Of a stretch of DNA of 64,000 nucleotides, positions 44,566-54,799 are shown one piece after another (position 1 is the stretch's first letter; the number at the start of each line of letters is the position of its first letter). The DNA comes from Puccinia triticina. Its lineage: Eukaryota > Basidiomycota > Pucciniomycetes > Pucciniales > Pucciniaceae. A program made the position numbers and the translations under genes. The notes beneath the pieces were generated by a model. The model was not told the DNA's origin and did not search any database. It worked only from the letters and a program-made list of their open reading frames with translations. Where the stretch lies: the NCBI RefSeq assembly GCF_026914185.1, contig NC_070571.1, positions 3,968,001-4,032,000 on the forward strand, read 5' to 3'.

Positions 44566-44910
44566 CTAGTTCTTCTTGTTACCAGCTGATTTCTGCGGGC
44601 AAGCGCTTGCGGGAAGTGGGTTGATGGCTTTTATGCGAGGATGGCGAATGGCCGGGGGATGGCTGGAAGAGCTTGGCGATGGGTTTCCGAATGCCTGCTT
44701 TTGTAAGCCGAAGCAACGGTTGATAGGCAATGGCTTGGCTTGTGGAATCTCCAAAGCTAGATGTTTGGTATCGCCAGTCCGACCTGGGTGCTGGGAAAAT
44801 ACTTTCAATCGGATATCGCGGGCGATTATCGTGTGCTTGGGTGTAATTTCCACTGCAATGCTGATAAAAAGGAATACAACCGCGAACGCCCACTGCCGCA
44901 AGCCAACTGG
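44566..44910 (-). CDS. Possible exon of an unidentified gene
   Basis: An open minus-strand frame follows a good acceptor (cttcttccag, ending about 44911). It begins with a hydrophobic stretch (GLRQWAFAVVFLFISIAV) and ends in a Ser/Pro/Lys-rich tail at a TAG at 44566. There is no in-frame ATG, so any 5' exon lies at higher coordinates; MSQWLWQCLLVLL near 45028 is a candidate but the splice is not evident. Could be a membrane-anchored or secreted protein, or chance. It lies 94 bp upstream of the zinc-ribbon start. Confidence 0.25.
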   Translation of the reverse strand, partial: PVGLRQWAFAVVFLFISIAVEITPKHTIIARDIRLKVFSQHPGRTGDTKHLALEIPQAKPLPINRCFGLQKQAFGNPSPSSSSHPPAIRHPRIKAINPLPASACPQKSAGNKKN

Positions 44911-45189
44911 AAGAAGGTACACGAGAGCCACAGAGCTGCCGGAAATGGGTAGATTCGGGGAAACTTGTCAGGGCGGAGCTGCGCTTGCTCAACAAGACAA
45001 GAAGACACTGCCACAGCCACTGGGACATGTAAAAAAATGTCTATGTATGTGCATAATTTATTTATGTATGTATATAGACCGGCTGGATGGATGATCACAG
45101 CTGATCACGGGATAAATTTGGCTGCCAAGTCCAAGTTTACGTCGCTTGAGTTCCGAAACTTAAATCGTTGAGCGACAGCTGACCGGTGA

Positions 45190-46229
45190 CCGAGTTCGCT
45201 TGCGTCCTCTTGCGTTACGCCTGTCCGGGCCCCGGCCGACATAAATGCATGCCGTGAGTCGGCCTTGGCCCGCGATCCGGCCACCACGAAATGCCACATC
45301 AGTCGACGCCAAGAGCATCCCCTTATGGGGGGATCCGTGGCAACGAGGCTGCCGACCTCCTGGCCAAGGAAGCAACGAATAGGAACAAGAGCCCGGACCG
45401 ACAACTACACCATAATGCATGCAAACTCACAAGATATCTCAAATCTCAAATCACGACACCCTCTCGGAAGGAGCTGAAGAAACGGATTTCCGATCTCCCA
45501 ATCTTGCAGTCGGCACTGATCAATCAACTCCGATCGGGCCATGCGCCCCTCAACGCCTACCTTTTTAAAGTCAAACGAAGACTGGACCCCATCTGCCCCT
45601 TCTGCGAAGGCCGAGAAACTACCAATCACTTCCTCGACCTATGCCCAGCATATCGAAAACCTCGGAGGGAACTTATTCGGAAAGCCAGATCAAAGAAGCT
45701 CAAGGTTGACTCAAACAGACCTCATCTTCTACTCCATCTTTCAAAGGCGCATAGCCTGATTTTTGAATTCATCAGGAAGACAGGCCGGTTTCATTTCTTG
45801 GATTGATCCTATGCACGCTCTTGTAGTTTCACTTTTTATGTATTTTCTCCTTTTTTCTCTCTCTTTCTTCTTTCTTTCACCTCTCTCTGATTAGCTATCC
45901 TGTTACCGTGTACTCTCCTGAGTTTAACAATCTCTTTATGTTAATTCCTCTTTCCCTCTTCCCTACTTGTAAGTAGTCAGATACTTGAATATTCATAGTG
46001 TGCAATGCTCAAGGCGAAATTACACTTAAAAAAAAAAAAAAAAAAAAAAAAAGAGCATCCCCGGAGTCGCTCCTCAATTGACGCGCAAGCGGATGAGAGC
46101 GCTGCTGTAGCGCAAAACTGGAAATGCCCTTGTCCAGCTTCAAATCGTGCTGTCATAAGTCTTCGATGTGACCATGAGAACGCCGAGGTCAGCTATGTGA
46201 CACATTGTGCTCTTAACAAATGTGTTTGA
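45190..46229 (+). pseudogene. Cysteine-containing frame split by a LINE
   Basis: When the LINE (45323-46050) and one copy of its target duplication are ignored, 45190-45322 and 46063-46229 read as one open frame of 300 nt ending at TGA 46227-46229. It contains nine cysteines, including a CPC motif and C-x6-C and C-x4-C spacings near the end (residues 64-99). The start is not found: the frame opens after a stop at 45187, so a 5' exon with a signal sequence would have to lie upstream. A small secreted cysteine-rich protein is possible. As it stands it is interrupted. Confidence 0.4.
45323..46050 (+). mobile_element. 5'-truncated LINE (Tad1-like) with poly(A)
   Basis: Perfect 12-bp target duplication AAGAGCATCCCC at 45311-45322 and 46051-46062, with a 23-base poly(A) run (46028-46050). 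The coding remnant 45323-45806 gives the end of the RNase H domain (GIRGNEAADLLAKEA) and a CCHC zinc finger CPFCEGRETTNHFLDLCP, as in the C-terminus of fungal Tad1-type ORF2. The 3' UTR is pyrimidine-rich. 5' truncation is normal for target-primed insertion. Confidence 0.95.
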
Positions 46230-46529
46230 CAAGAGACCGGGTATATGCCAAAGGATGTATGTAAACTGGTTTTGGGAAGCCGCTGGGGCAGGAGCACAGT
46301 CGAACTACGATCCAATTTCTGACATTCTCAATAAATAATAAAAATATGTAATATTCATGCCAACTCAACAAATAAAACCACACAGCAAAACTTGGTCCCT
46401 CAACGCCAGTACCTTTCAGACAACGTCATGGCGGTCTAAAAGGGTGAAAGTAAAAGCCCACAGCCCGTAGTGAAGGCTTCACAGTGCAAGCAAGATGAGG
46501 GTCCAACTCATTGAAGCACCGCAACCGCT
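46230..46529. other. No gene seen
   Basis: Flank after the disrupted cysteine-containing frame; no feature recognised. Confidence 0.4.
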
Positions 46530-46849
46530 GCACTGCAAGCAAGCGGTAAAATAGCGCAGCGCAGAAGCCATCCGCTTTTGTTGGTGCCAAAACGCGATAG
46601 CGGCAGCGGCCAGACGCTGTTTTCAGCGCCAGCGCAGCAATTTTTTTTGCTGTAAATTAGCGCAGCAGAAGCGGCGTAGCGGTTGGCGGCGCTTTTCTAT
46701 TCTGTTGGCGGCTTTTTGCTGCGCAAAGCGTTTATAGCCCAGAGTGCTGCTGTGCTTTTCTCCGCTGAGTCGCTGTTTTCTGAAAATAGCAATGGGAGCG
46801 CAGAGCACCGCTGCCCTTTTGTGCGCTGAAGAGCGGGTGATTATCACCA
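46530..46849. repeat. AGCG-rich repeat block next to a Helitron end
   Basis: Dense in GCGCAGCG, AGCGGC and GCTGCGC words that form alternating stems, resembling 42161-42956 and 53908-54383. Ends could not be fixed. A smaller patch lies at 49190-49260. Confidence 0.5.
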
Positions 46850-47605
46850 CTAGGGTTTAAGGGCGGCTCCGCCGCCCCGTGACCATTACTGCCATGTCAA
46901 CTGCACACGTTATGTAAAAAGTTCCGACGGAATCGCATATCATTACGGGAACAGTTCTACAAAAGTTGAAGCAAGTCGCGGGTTCATGACCCTTGGTGAA
47001 GCCGAGTCCACTACTAAGTAATACCACACTAAAAAGGTTGATGGTACCTCAATTCCAAATTCCCAGCATAAAATTGAGAGAAAAATTTAATATTCCACAA
47101 TAAAGGTCTAATTTAAGACATATCTATTAACTACATTGAGGAGATCTTTTGATGTTCCAATTTGGAAAATAGCCAACTTCTCCGGAGAAGTCACTCGTGA
47201 CAAGGCTACATACAATTGACCATGAGAAAAAACCTGAGACTTCAATAAAAGTACTACATTATTCAATGTTTGGCCCTGGCTCTTATTAATAGTCATTGAG
47301 AAACATGCTACTACGGGGAACTGATTGCGGTAGACAGAGATCTTAGCCTGGGCCTCCCCCTTGTATCGCAGTGTTATCTTTGTTAATGTAACTTCTTTTC
47401 CTCTGTGAGACCCCGTCAAAATCTTCGCGCCCATCGTCCACTTTGTTAAGTGCGTCACCATCATTCGAGTACTGTTGCACAAGCCTTGCGGAATATTCAA
47501 GTTCCGTAACAACATTACAGGCATTCCAATTGCTAAGGATAAGTGGTGTTGAGGAAAGGCAGGGAAATCCAGTTTATTCAGACTTTCTTCTGGCAAGGAG
47601 TCCAA
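46850..47605 (-). mobile_element. Helitron 3' end with truncated RepHel helicase
   Basis: On the minus strand the sequence ends with hairpin GGGCGGCGGAGCCGCCC, TTAAACC and CTAG (46850-46853), followed by T, the canonical Helitron 3' end. Upstream lies the helicase frame 47605-47108. The 5' TC end and the Rep (HUH) domain are not in view. Confidence 0.75.
47108..47605 (-). pseudogene. Helitron Pif1-type helicase, C-terminal fragment
   Basis: About 165 residues of the SF1 (Pif1/RecD) helicase that Helitrons carry behind the Rep domain. LDFPAFPQHHLSLAIGMPVMLLRNL precedes GLCNSTRMMV, then FPVVACFSMTINKSQGQTL (motif V region) and LYVALSRVTSP (motif VI). The frame has no ATG and is preceded by a stop; Walker A and B motifs and the Rep domain are missing. 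It is a truncated, non-autonomous copy. Confidence 0.85.
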
Positions 47606-47787
47606 GGCTTAGAAATATCTCACAACAATGTGTATGGAGCGTCCGATTTCCCCAGCGATGTATCCATAAAAAAGGACCACATTCCTAATGAGTAGGCCAC
47701 TCTTAATGCCGGCGTTGACACCGGGCCCAAAGTGTAATATGAAGCGCGGGCCATGCTGCATCGTGGAAAGAGTATCAGCAAAGAAGA

Positions 47788-48354
47788 TTACGCCTGTAGG
47801 TAATTATTTTGTTGTCTCACAGGGCCAGTAGCCGGCAAAAAAGCTCGGATCTTGTTTCCTATATTGTCAATGCACAAGCAACCAGCAATGCTTGGGCGGA
47901 CATAGGTTGAGTAGAGGGCATCAGGAGTAATAGCCCAGCAATCAACCTCCGCAATTATTTTGACAAAAATTGAAGTTTTGGTAATAGATGTTAGGTTGAG
48001 GGTGCCATTGAAAGAAAGCCAGGAGCTCCCAAAAATAGGATTCTTGGTGGATCGGCGAAGGAGAATTTTGTAGAGAGGATCACATATGTGTGAAGACGGC
48101 GTTGAAGATATAGGTCCTGCTGGGGAATAGAGATAGGTAATGAATTCATCTTGGGTAGGGATGTGTTGTAGTTGGGAAAGCGGTATGGAAGCGCTGACTG
48201 TTGGGAAAGCCATCTGGTCAACGTGGATGAAGAGAATAAGTTGTGGCATGAGTATCAGGTGTTTTATGGATGTTTGAGAAATAATATTTGGCCGTGGGGA
48301 GTGGTTTGCTGTGGGCAATGAATAGCTCAACAGTCCCATAAAAGACAAAGTCAA
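47788..48354 (-). CDS. Unidentified 188-aa frame, possibly within the Helitron
   Basis: Open minus-strand frame just 5' of the helicase remnant and in the same direction. It has alternating polar and aliphatic stretches (FNGTLNLTSITKTSIFVKIIAEVDCWAI) but no domain I recognise. Another open stretch in a different frame (47605-47770, HFGPGVNAGIKSGLLIRNVV) lies between it and the helicase and could belong to the same former gene. It may be host DNA captured by the Helitron or an old neighbour. Confidence 0.3.
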   Translation of the reverse strand: MTLSFMGLLSYSLPTANHSPRPNIISQTSIKHLILMPQLILFIHVDQMAFPTVSASIPLSQLQHIPTQDEFITYLYSPAGPISSTPSSHICDPLYKILLRRSTKNPIFGSSWLSFNGTLNLTSITKTSIFVKIIAEVDCWAITPDALYSTYVRPSIAGCLCIDNIGNKIRAFLPATGPVRQQNNYLQA

Positions 48355-49917
48355 TGTGGGCCGCCGGCAAAAGGGGGAAAAGGAAAAAATGTAGGGAGTA
48401 GATTATTACACTCCTCATGATTAAGGGACCACGCCCACAGTCTCATCTTCCCGGGTTTCGCAACCGTCCTCAAAATGGCAATACACGAAGGAACTTGATA
48501 TCCCGGGACCCGGTCTCAGTATCCCGGAATTGGTGATATATGAGGGAATTAGTGATTTGCAGCAAACAGCGATACGGCCGAGAGCGGCATATGATTACAC
48601 AAGGTGCCGAAGTCGGCATAACAACGAATGAAGCAAGGACCAATAGCGGTGAGAGGAAGAGATCAGGCCGAGGGTCTGACCTTAAGCAGAAGGCAAGGAG
48701 CGGCTTCCTGATCCGGAGGCTTCACAACCAGAAATAGGAGGGAAAAATAAAAAAGCATTGATGAGATGAGGATTTGGGCCACAGTATAAAAAAGCACGGC
48801 TTGTAGACAATTTAAGGTCATCGCTTGGCTCCTGCTCGGCGCCAATTGCTTAAGGAGCCAAGCGATCCAGGACAATCGTGACCTGTAGTTTATTGCAAAG
48901 TGGGGGGGGGGGCGGAATGCTGCCTTTTTTTTTTTGGTGTGAGCGTCGGTCCGCTTAATGTTAAACCATTAATTCCGCCCAGAACCCACAAAAAAAGTCT
49001 CTCTTGATCCCAGGATTTATTCCTACCCAGCTATTTCAGCGGAATTACAGCTTTTCAGACCTCAGAGCAGGGAATTGAATTAAAACACTAGGTGGGTGGT
49101 GGGGAGCTACAGACTAAGAGTGTGTGTTGAGGAGAGATCTGTGAGGTGTGAAACCTGCGTCGAGCACGGTGCTCACAGAACAATCAGCAAAAAGCGCAGC
49201 AAGCCACTCGCTTTTAAAAGCGCGTGCAAAGCGGGGACGAAACCGCTGCGCGCAGCCTGCTAGTTAGCCTTACGACTGTTGTCATCCAAAATGGCACATT
49301 GATATGATCTCAAATCAACTACCATCGTGCAGGTGTCTACCTTGCCAAGATTGAAATTGGTCTCAGGATATTGTGTGCACTCTGATTGAAACACAAGGGT
49401 CTCATGAGGTCATTTCCAGTTGGAAGTGCTATCCCTACAGGTTGGGGTGTTCCCTGGGAATCATGACAGCCTTTTCATGATTTTTAAAAGCTTGGTTGTA
49501 CTGTTGAATCTTGATCAAAAGGACCACCTTGGTTTAGGAACCTTTTCTCTTCCCCTCCCCTTGAAGTTTCTGGCTAACTCGTTCAAAATTACTTCAGTTT
49601 ATCCAGTGAAGATTGGAGTGGTTGCTTTTCCCTTCCTTTTCCTCTGCAAGCATGCATGATGTACACACTTCTTGATTTTGCAAGCAGCTGATTGAGGGGT
49701 TAGGTTTGATCATCACTGGAGATTGCATCTTTGCAAAAATGTATATTTTTATCGAGAAGTTAAGACGTCAATAAACGATGGTCGTTGCTGGACAGACTAT
49801 GGGTGTGATAGAGAAGCTATTTACAAGTGATTGTAGACCGCTATTGGTTAAGCTGAAGATCATGCCGCTGTTGTGAAAATGATTGTATGAAGGGGATGAA
49901 CTGGTAGGCAGGTGATT
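48355..49917. other. No gene supported
   Basis: Holds a CCCGGGACCCGGTCTC palindrome-rich patch near 48500, G and T homopolymers near 48903-48938, an AGCG-rich patch at 49190-49260 and otherwise unique-looking DNA. Confidence 0.45.
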
Positions 49918-50645
49918 TCAATGCGCGGGAGCCGGCACTGACGCTGGCTGGACATACACCACTCCAGGTTGTGGCTGCACGGAGTAGATCTGAGCGGGAG
50001 GCGACGTCAATACGACGGTCGGGTTTGGGGGTGGTGGGGGAGGCGGGGTCACTACGACCGGTGGGGGAGGCGGGGTCACTACGACCGGTGGGGGAGGAGG
50101 CGTCACTACGACTGGTGGTTGAGTAACTTGCACGATTTGTGGTGGGGGAGGCGGGGGAGGATTGGGCTTGGGCGGGTCCGGTTTCTTGTGTAGGTCTTCG
50201 CACTTGTCTTGAAGCTCTTGCGTGTGCACAAAAAGGAATGGACTGAGTTGAAGGAATCGCGAAGCAATTCGTCGGGATGTCAGTCCTGGATGATAGGCTC
50301 GATGTTTGGATGCCGGAGGTAGGCAAGGAACAAATGAGAAGTTAAGGATCATACTAACCTTTCACAGACCACATGACAACATGCGTCATCTCCAGATAGA
50401 CATCGTTCTCCCTTACGCAAAGATACGCAGGCTGAAGGACACGTAACGTTTGTGTCGGTGAAAAAGAATTATTTTGATCAGATGACTTCTCATTTGAGAG
50501 GGGGGGGGGGGGGCGGTAATTGAGGAGCACGAACTACAAACTTACTATATATAACGTTTCGTTTGGCCAGGGGCGCTGGATGTGCAGATACAGCGTTGAG
50601 CGCTACGAGTGATATGAAAATAGCAACGAAAGATAATCTGAACAT
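49918..50645 (-). CDS. Small secreted Cys/Pro-rich protein A, 165 aa
   Basis: Exons 50645-50546, 50431-50359 and 50242-49918, GT-AG, in phase (498 nt). Residues 1-21 (MFRLSFVAIFISLVALNAVSA) are a clear signal peptide. A Lys-Arg follows at about 28-29 (HPAPLAKR), a likely Kex2 site. Exon 2 encodes a conserved CVSLRKGERCL-GDDACCHVVC cysteine block; exon 3 adds one more Cys (LQDKCEDLH), giving six in the mature form. The C-terminal half is Pro/Val-rich with three near-perfect VVVTPPPPP units and ends QPASVPAPAH. The tandem paralogue at 52413-52989 shares all intron positions, phases and the 73-nt exon 2. Extracellular function, possibly effector-like, is inference. Confidence 0.85.
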
Positions 50646-50746
50646 TGTGGGTTCGATGTAATGAGTAACTGTGAAATGATGGTCGCTGATGGGGGTGGGA
50701 GGACGAGCCAGAGCCGAGCGGAAGTCATGAACATTTTAATAGGATG

Positions 50747-50768
50747 TTGCCACTGCCCGAACAGGCCC
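50747..50768 (-). promoter_or_regulatory. Conserved block upstream of gene A
   Basis: 22 bp including CACTGCCCGAACAGGCCC, identical to 53072-53093 upstream of gene B, about 100 bp before the start codon, with a TTAAAA-type AT-rich stretch just downstream on the coding strand. The surrounding sequence is less conserved, so it may be a shared promoter element. Confidence 0.5.
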
Positions 50769-52412
50769 GAACAGAAACTACAGGTTGACGATGGCACGTG
50801 AGCCCTTGACTGATGAAACATCTTCACCATCCGACCTGGGTGGGAATAAATTGTGACCAGAGTATGTATCGGCGGCAGGGTCGTATCAAGAAGTCGAATT
50901 CCACCTGGATGTTTCAAGAATGCTTCTGCGCAATATACAGGAAACTGCTGACCGGTCTTGAGCCTGCCAGGGTCCATCACCGCCTCCCTCTGACCGAATA
51001 CGTGTAGATACGTGTGTATCTTGGCAGAGAAGAATGGAATGTGAACCGCGGCGGAGGGTGAAGCCGATATGTGTTTCATGGCCGTGCGGTCGTCTCAGGT
51101 CGTCTCCTGTCGTTTCTCGAGTCTGCACCTGCTGTATTCTTCCAACGAACAAAGAACAACAAGCGTAGCTGAAGCATACCCTCGCCCGCCGGAGGCGCCT
51201 TGCATGAGGTCTGAAGGGGCAACCCCTGAGATAGAGACCCTGAAGGGCTCTCATTGGCTTGGCGTAGCTCGGGCTCAATGGATGTCCCCCGTGCTAGCAA
51301 ACGACACTCGACAAGCAGAAGCACGATTTTCGGCGGCTGGAGGTCCAGACGGATCGGCAGGCGCTCAGCGGGCTCTTTCTGTAAACTGGCCTCCTCCTCC
51401 TCCACCAGAGATCGGTCGGGCAGATGATGAGCGGGCGACAGATGGAAGCCCGGGTGAGGTGGTCGAGGGCGAGGATCTGGGCGAGGATGGCGCGGTGGGT
51501 CCCGGGTGACGGTCTTCGTTTCCTAGGGCGGGGAGACGGGGGAAGGGGCGGGTTTGGAAGCGGAGCAGGTCGTGGAGGGCGCGCAAAAGGAGGGTGATGA
51601 TGGACGGGGACCGAGAGGGGCAAACACTTCCACCGGCGGAGACACTGTGTTATCCCTGGCCAGATCCATGGATGAGGGCGGGGTGGATGACATGGGGGAA
51701 GAAGACGGAGGGGTGGGGGGCAGGAAGAGCCTAGAGGGCCAGCTTCGCGTCCTGCCGTCGCCGGAAACGCCGCTCGGCTTGCACATCCGGCAACACTTCT
51801 CCGGCACGCCGTCCAGCGTAAAGCTGTCCGGCTCCACCGGGCCCCGGTCCATCCTTTGTACCCCCATCACCATCCTTATCCGCTTATCCGCTTCTCCAGG
51901 CTGTTGTGCCCTAGGTCACAGTTGTACTCGGCTGCTGCTCAGCCAGCTGGATGAGAGTACATCAGTCTCCTCCGGACTCCATCAGGAGCAATACTTACTA
52001 CCCTCGTCTGCGACATACAATGGAGAGGCTGTCTCATCTCCCTCGTGCTGCCGCGTCGATCCAAAACCGTCCGGTAAGTGCACTACAGGGTAGGCCCTTT
52101 GGAGGTCCTTTATACCCGGTCACCAGGCACTTGACCAATCTTCCCCGGGCGTGATAAGCACTGAAAAAATCTCTCAAGAATGAGATCATCAAGGACTATT
52201 CTCTAGTGGTGTGTGATGGTCGGAGCTTCTCTGTATGTTTGCAAAACATTAGATTTTTGTAGAGAATGAAGAACGTCAATGAATGATAATTGTCGATGTG
52301 CTAGAACAGCTATTTACAAGTACTCGCGGATCTCTTTCAGTTTAAGCTCAAGATCATGCTTCTCCTATGAAAATGTGTTGATGGAGTGGATGAAGATAAT
52401 GGACAGGCGATT
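50769..52412. other. Region between the paralogues; unidentified GC-rich frames
   Basis: 50769-51280 resembles the region upstream of gene B. 51290-51900 is GC-rich and has overlapping open frames on both strands. The minus strand gives PVEPDSFTLDGVPEKCCRMC (about 51770-51850) and ILAQILALDHLTRASICRPL (about 51420-51480), which look protein-like but match no family I know. No start or splice model could be supported. Confidence 0.3.
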
Positions 52413-52989
52413 TCAGTGCGCTTGAGCAGGCACTTGGGCCGGCTGGGCGTACACGACTGCGGGTTGAGGCTGCACCAAGTAGGCTGTAGGAGGAGGAGGC
52501 GCCGTCACTACGATGGTCTGCGGTGGGTTTACTGGGGGTGGGGTTTTGGCCCGTTTCGGCTTGTGGTGCAGTGCGTCGCACTTGTCTTTGAGCGCTATCC
52601 ACCACGAATGACGCATCGGACTAAAGTTGAAGGGATGGCAAAAAAGTTCAATGGGATATCAGTCCGGAGTATTGTAGGCACGATGTTCGGTAGAAGAAGG
52701 CAAGGATGAAATGCGTTTGCAAGACTGACTGGCTACAGACCACATGGCAGCAGGCGTTGTCTCCATGAAGGCAGCGCCGCTTCTGATGGAAGCTTGCACA
52801 GACTTGAGGCACGTTTGTGTCGGTGAGCAAGAAGTGATTTGATCAGGCATCAGAGTGTTTGGGGGGAGGGGACTTACCATGCCAAGTACTGCCTCGTTTG
52901 GCCAAGGCGTGAGGTTCTTCTTGACTTGCGTATACAGCATTGAGCGCTACGAGTGAGAGGAAGATAGCAACAAGAGATAATCTGAGCAT
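52413..52989 (-). CDS. Small secreted Cys/Pro-rich protein B, 130 aa
   Basis: Tandem paralogue of gene A, same strand. Exons 52989-52878, 52802-52730 and 52620-52413, in phase (393 nt). Signal peptide MLRLSLVAIFLSLVALNAVYA, then EEPHALAKR with a Lys-Arg site at about 31-32. The cysteine block reads CASFHQKRRCL-GDNACCHVVC, and LKDKCDALH supplies the sixth Cys. The Pro-rich tail is shorter than in A and has a single TVVTAPPPP-like unit, ending QPAQVPAQAH. Tail length variation with a conserved cysteine block suggests repeat expansion in A or loss in B. Confidence 0.85.
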
Positions 52990-53071
52990 TGCGGCTTGGA
53001 TATGAGTGACTGTGGATTAGTGCTGGTGGTTGGGAGCAGTGATGGACCTTTTAAACCTTTTTTAAGATATC

Positions 53072-53093
53072 TTGCCACTGCCCGAACAGGCCC
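53072..53093 (-). promoter_or_regulatory. Conserved block upstream of gene B
   Basis: Identical 22 bp to 50747-50768, about 83 bp before the start codon of gene B; TTTAAAAGG lies between it and the start on the coding strand. Confidence 0.5.
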
Positions 53094-53907
53094 AAACCGA
53101 TGGGACGCGAGCCCACGCCAGACGAAACGTCTTCGAAATTCAACCTGCATGGAAATTGCCGGGGAGGCTCGTTCGGATTGTTTCTGGATGCCCCGAAGAA
53201 GCCGATACATATTGTAAATGTTTCATGGCCGCCCTTTGTACGTCTCGTGCCTTGGACAAAGAGCGGGGCTGGAGCACACCCGTGCCCGGCGGAGGCTTCT
53301 GGCAGCTCCTTTGAGGCTCTTCCTGAGCCAGAGGATTTGTGAAGCCCAAGCTCATTAGGTCTGCCCTCAGCGCGATCTTCACGCCATAGCTTGCGTGGAC
53401 GGGGCCATGTGGCCCGGCGGCCCCTCCCAGACAAGGCATGGTTGATGCCATCAACCATGCTGATGAGCAATCCGGGTAGAAGCCGGCAGAAGAATCCACG
53501 AGGAAAAAAGCCAAACGCGTCTCGAGTAAAGACTTCCCCTCTGCAAGGAGACAGTAGTACCGCATATGTACATATCCCAAAAAGCGTGCTTTCTGGCTCT
53601 GCCTACCGTACTCTTCAGCCTCCCCTGCTGTGCCCTCTGGTTGTCGGCGCCACCGCACCCGCGCACTTTGTCTGAAAATGTGGGTTGGCGCGCACCCACA
53701 GAGAGACTAATTTTGTCAGGAGCTGGGAAAGAGTTTAAACCAAGTCCCAGGACCATCAATAATGAAATTTGAATCACTGATGGCCCTGGGAATCAAAGTT
53801 CAGAGTATTCAACTCAAGTGGAAAGTAAAGAGTGAGGGCTAACTGAGACTCGCCGAAGCTTGATGAGGCTGTCATCCTTACTTGTCTCTTTGTAGGTGGT
53901 CTTCAAC
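53094..53907. other. Upstream region of gene B, no gene seen
   Basis: The left part (to about 53280) is related to the region upstream of gene A, showing the tandem duplication extends several hundred bases beyond the coding part. No coding frame supported. Confidence 0.45.
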
Positions 53908-54383
53908 CAACACTGGGTCGCTACGCTACGCTACGCTATTTCAGCGCTACGCATTAGCGTAGCGGCAGAAAGCGCCCATCTATTTTGCATAGCGTTAGCG
54001 CGCTGTTAGCGCCGCTACGCTGCGCTAATTTTCAGCGGCGCTAACAGCGCGCCAATTCTTTGTTAGCGTTAGCGCGCCGCTACAGTCGCTACGCTACGCT
54101 GCGCTGCGCTACAGCGCTTTTAGCGGAAAAAAGCGCTTTTTTCCCGCTAAAGGCGCTGTAGCGCAGCGTAGCGCGCGCTCTTTTGCGCCCTGCATGTGTA
54201 GCGTTAGCGCAATTGCGCGCATCTGCGCTAACGCTACGCTATCAGCTAAAATAGCTGCGCACCGCGTGCGCGTAGCGTTAGCGCATATGCGTGCAATTGC
54301 GCTAACGCTACGCTAAAAAATAGCACATTTGCACTGCGCTATGCTACGCTAACCGCTATGGTTAGCGTAGTGACCCAGTGTTG
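53908..54383. mobile_element. AGCG-rich palindromic MITE, type copy
   Basis: 476 bp with inverted ends CAACACTGGGTC(G/A)CTACGCTA and a perfect 7-bp duplication CTTCAAC (53901-53907 and 54384-54390). Almost the whole interior is made of CGCTA, TAGCG, GCGCTAACGCTACGC and their complements, so nearly every segment can pair with several others. No coding capacity. The duplication length suggests a hAT-like origin. Confidence 0.85.
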
Positions 54384-54390
54384 CTTCAAC

Positions 54391-54799
54391 CTTCTGCTTG
54401 TTTATTCTTTCAACAAGCCAAATCTGCTTTAATCCGCCAACTAGAACCTTGCCTGCTGCACTCAATTGGTCAAAGCCGTCTGTTTCCCATGGGCCAAAAT
54501 GGGCTGGCTTCCTGATGTCCAATCTCCAAAATGTGTGATACAGACATTTACTCCAGGTTTGAGCCGTTCAAACAACACTTTTGAAAAAAGAGAAGCTGAG
54601 AAAGCAAAAAAACTGGAAAAGAAAACTCCTAGTATGAAAACATGAACCTATATCACCAGGAAAAAAAATATTGACACTTGATGGCAAGTGACATGATGCA
54701 GCTTTGGTTTCTGCTCCAGAGCTTCTACAGCGCTGCTCCAATTCTGCTCCTCCAGCACTTGTAGAGCTTGCAGAACTGCACCAGAGCATTCAATGTGGC
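54391..54799. other. No gene seen; GCTCC-rich patch
   Basis: 54710-54790 contains repeated CTGCTCCA and GCTCCAG words; the rest is unremarkable. Confidence 0.35.

Noticed and set aside
45291..45322. Start of the LINE ORF at the ATG at 45291
   Set aside because: These bases are host sequence before the 12-bp duplication; the LINE begins at 45323 and has no own start because it is 5'-truncated.
49969..50193. Trp/Arg/Gly-rich plus-strand frame
   Set aside because: Antisense shadow of the VVVTPPPPP repeats of gene A.
49841..50326. Ser/Pro/Thr-rich frame overlapping exon 3 of secreted protein A
   Set aside because: It is open, but the frame I chose keeps a conserved Cys (DKC) and shows mostly synonymous differences from gene B, and the acceptor ctcag at 50243 gives the right phase in both paralogues.
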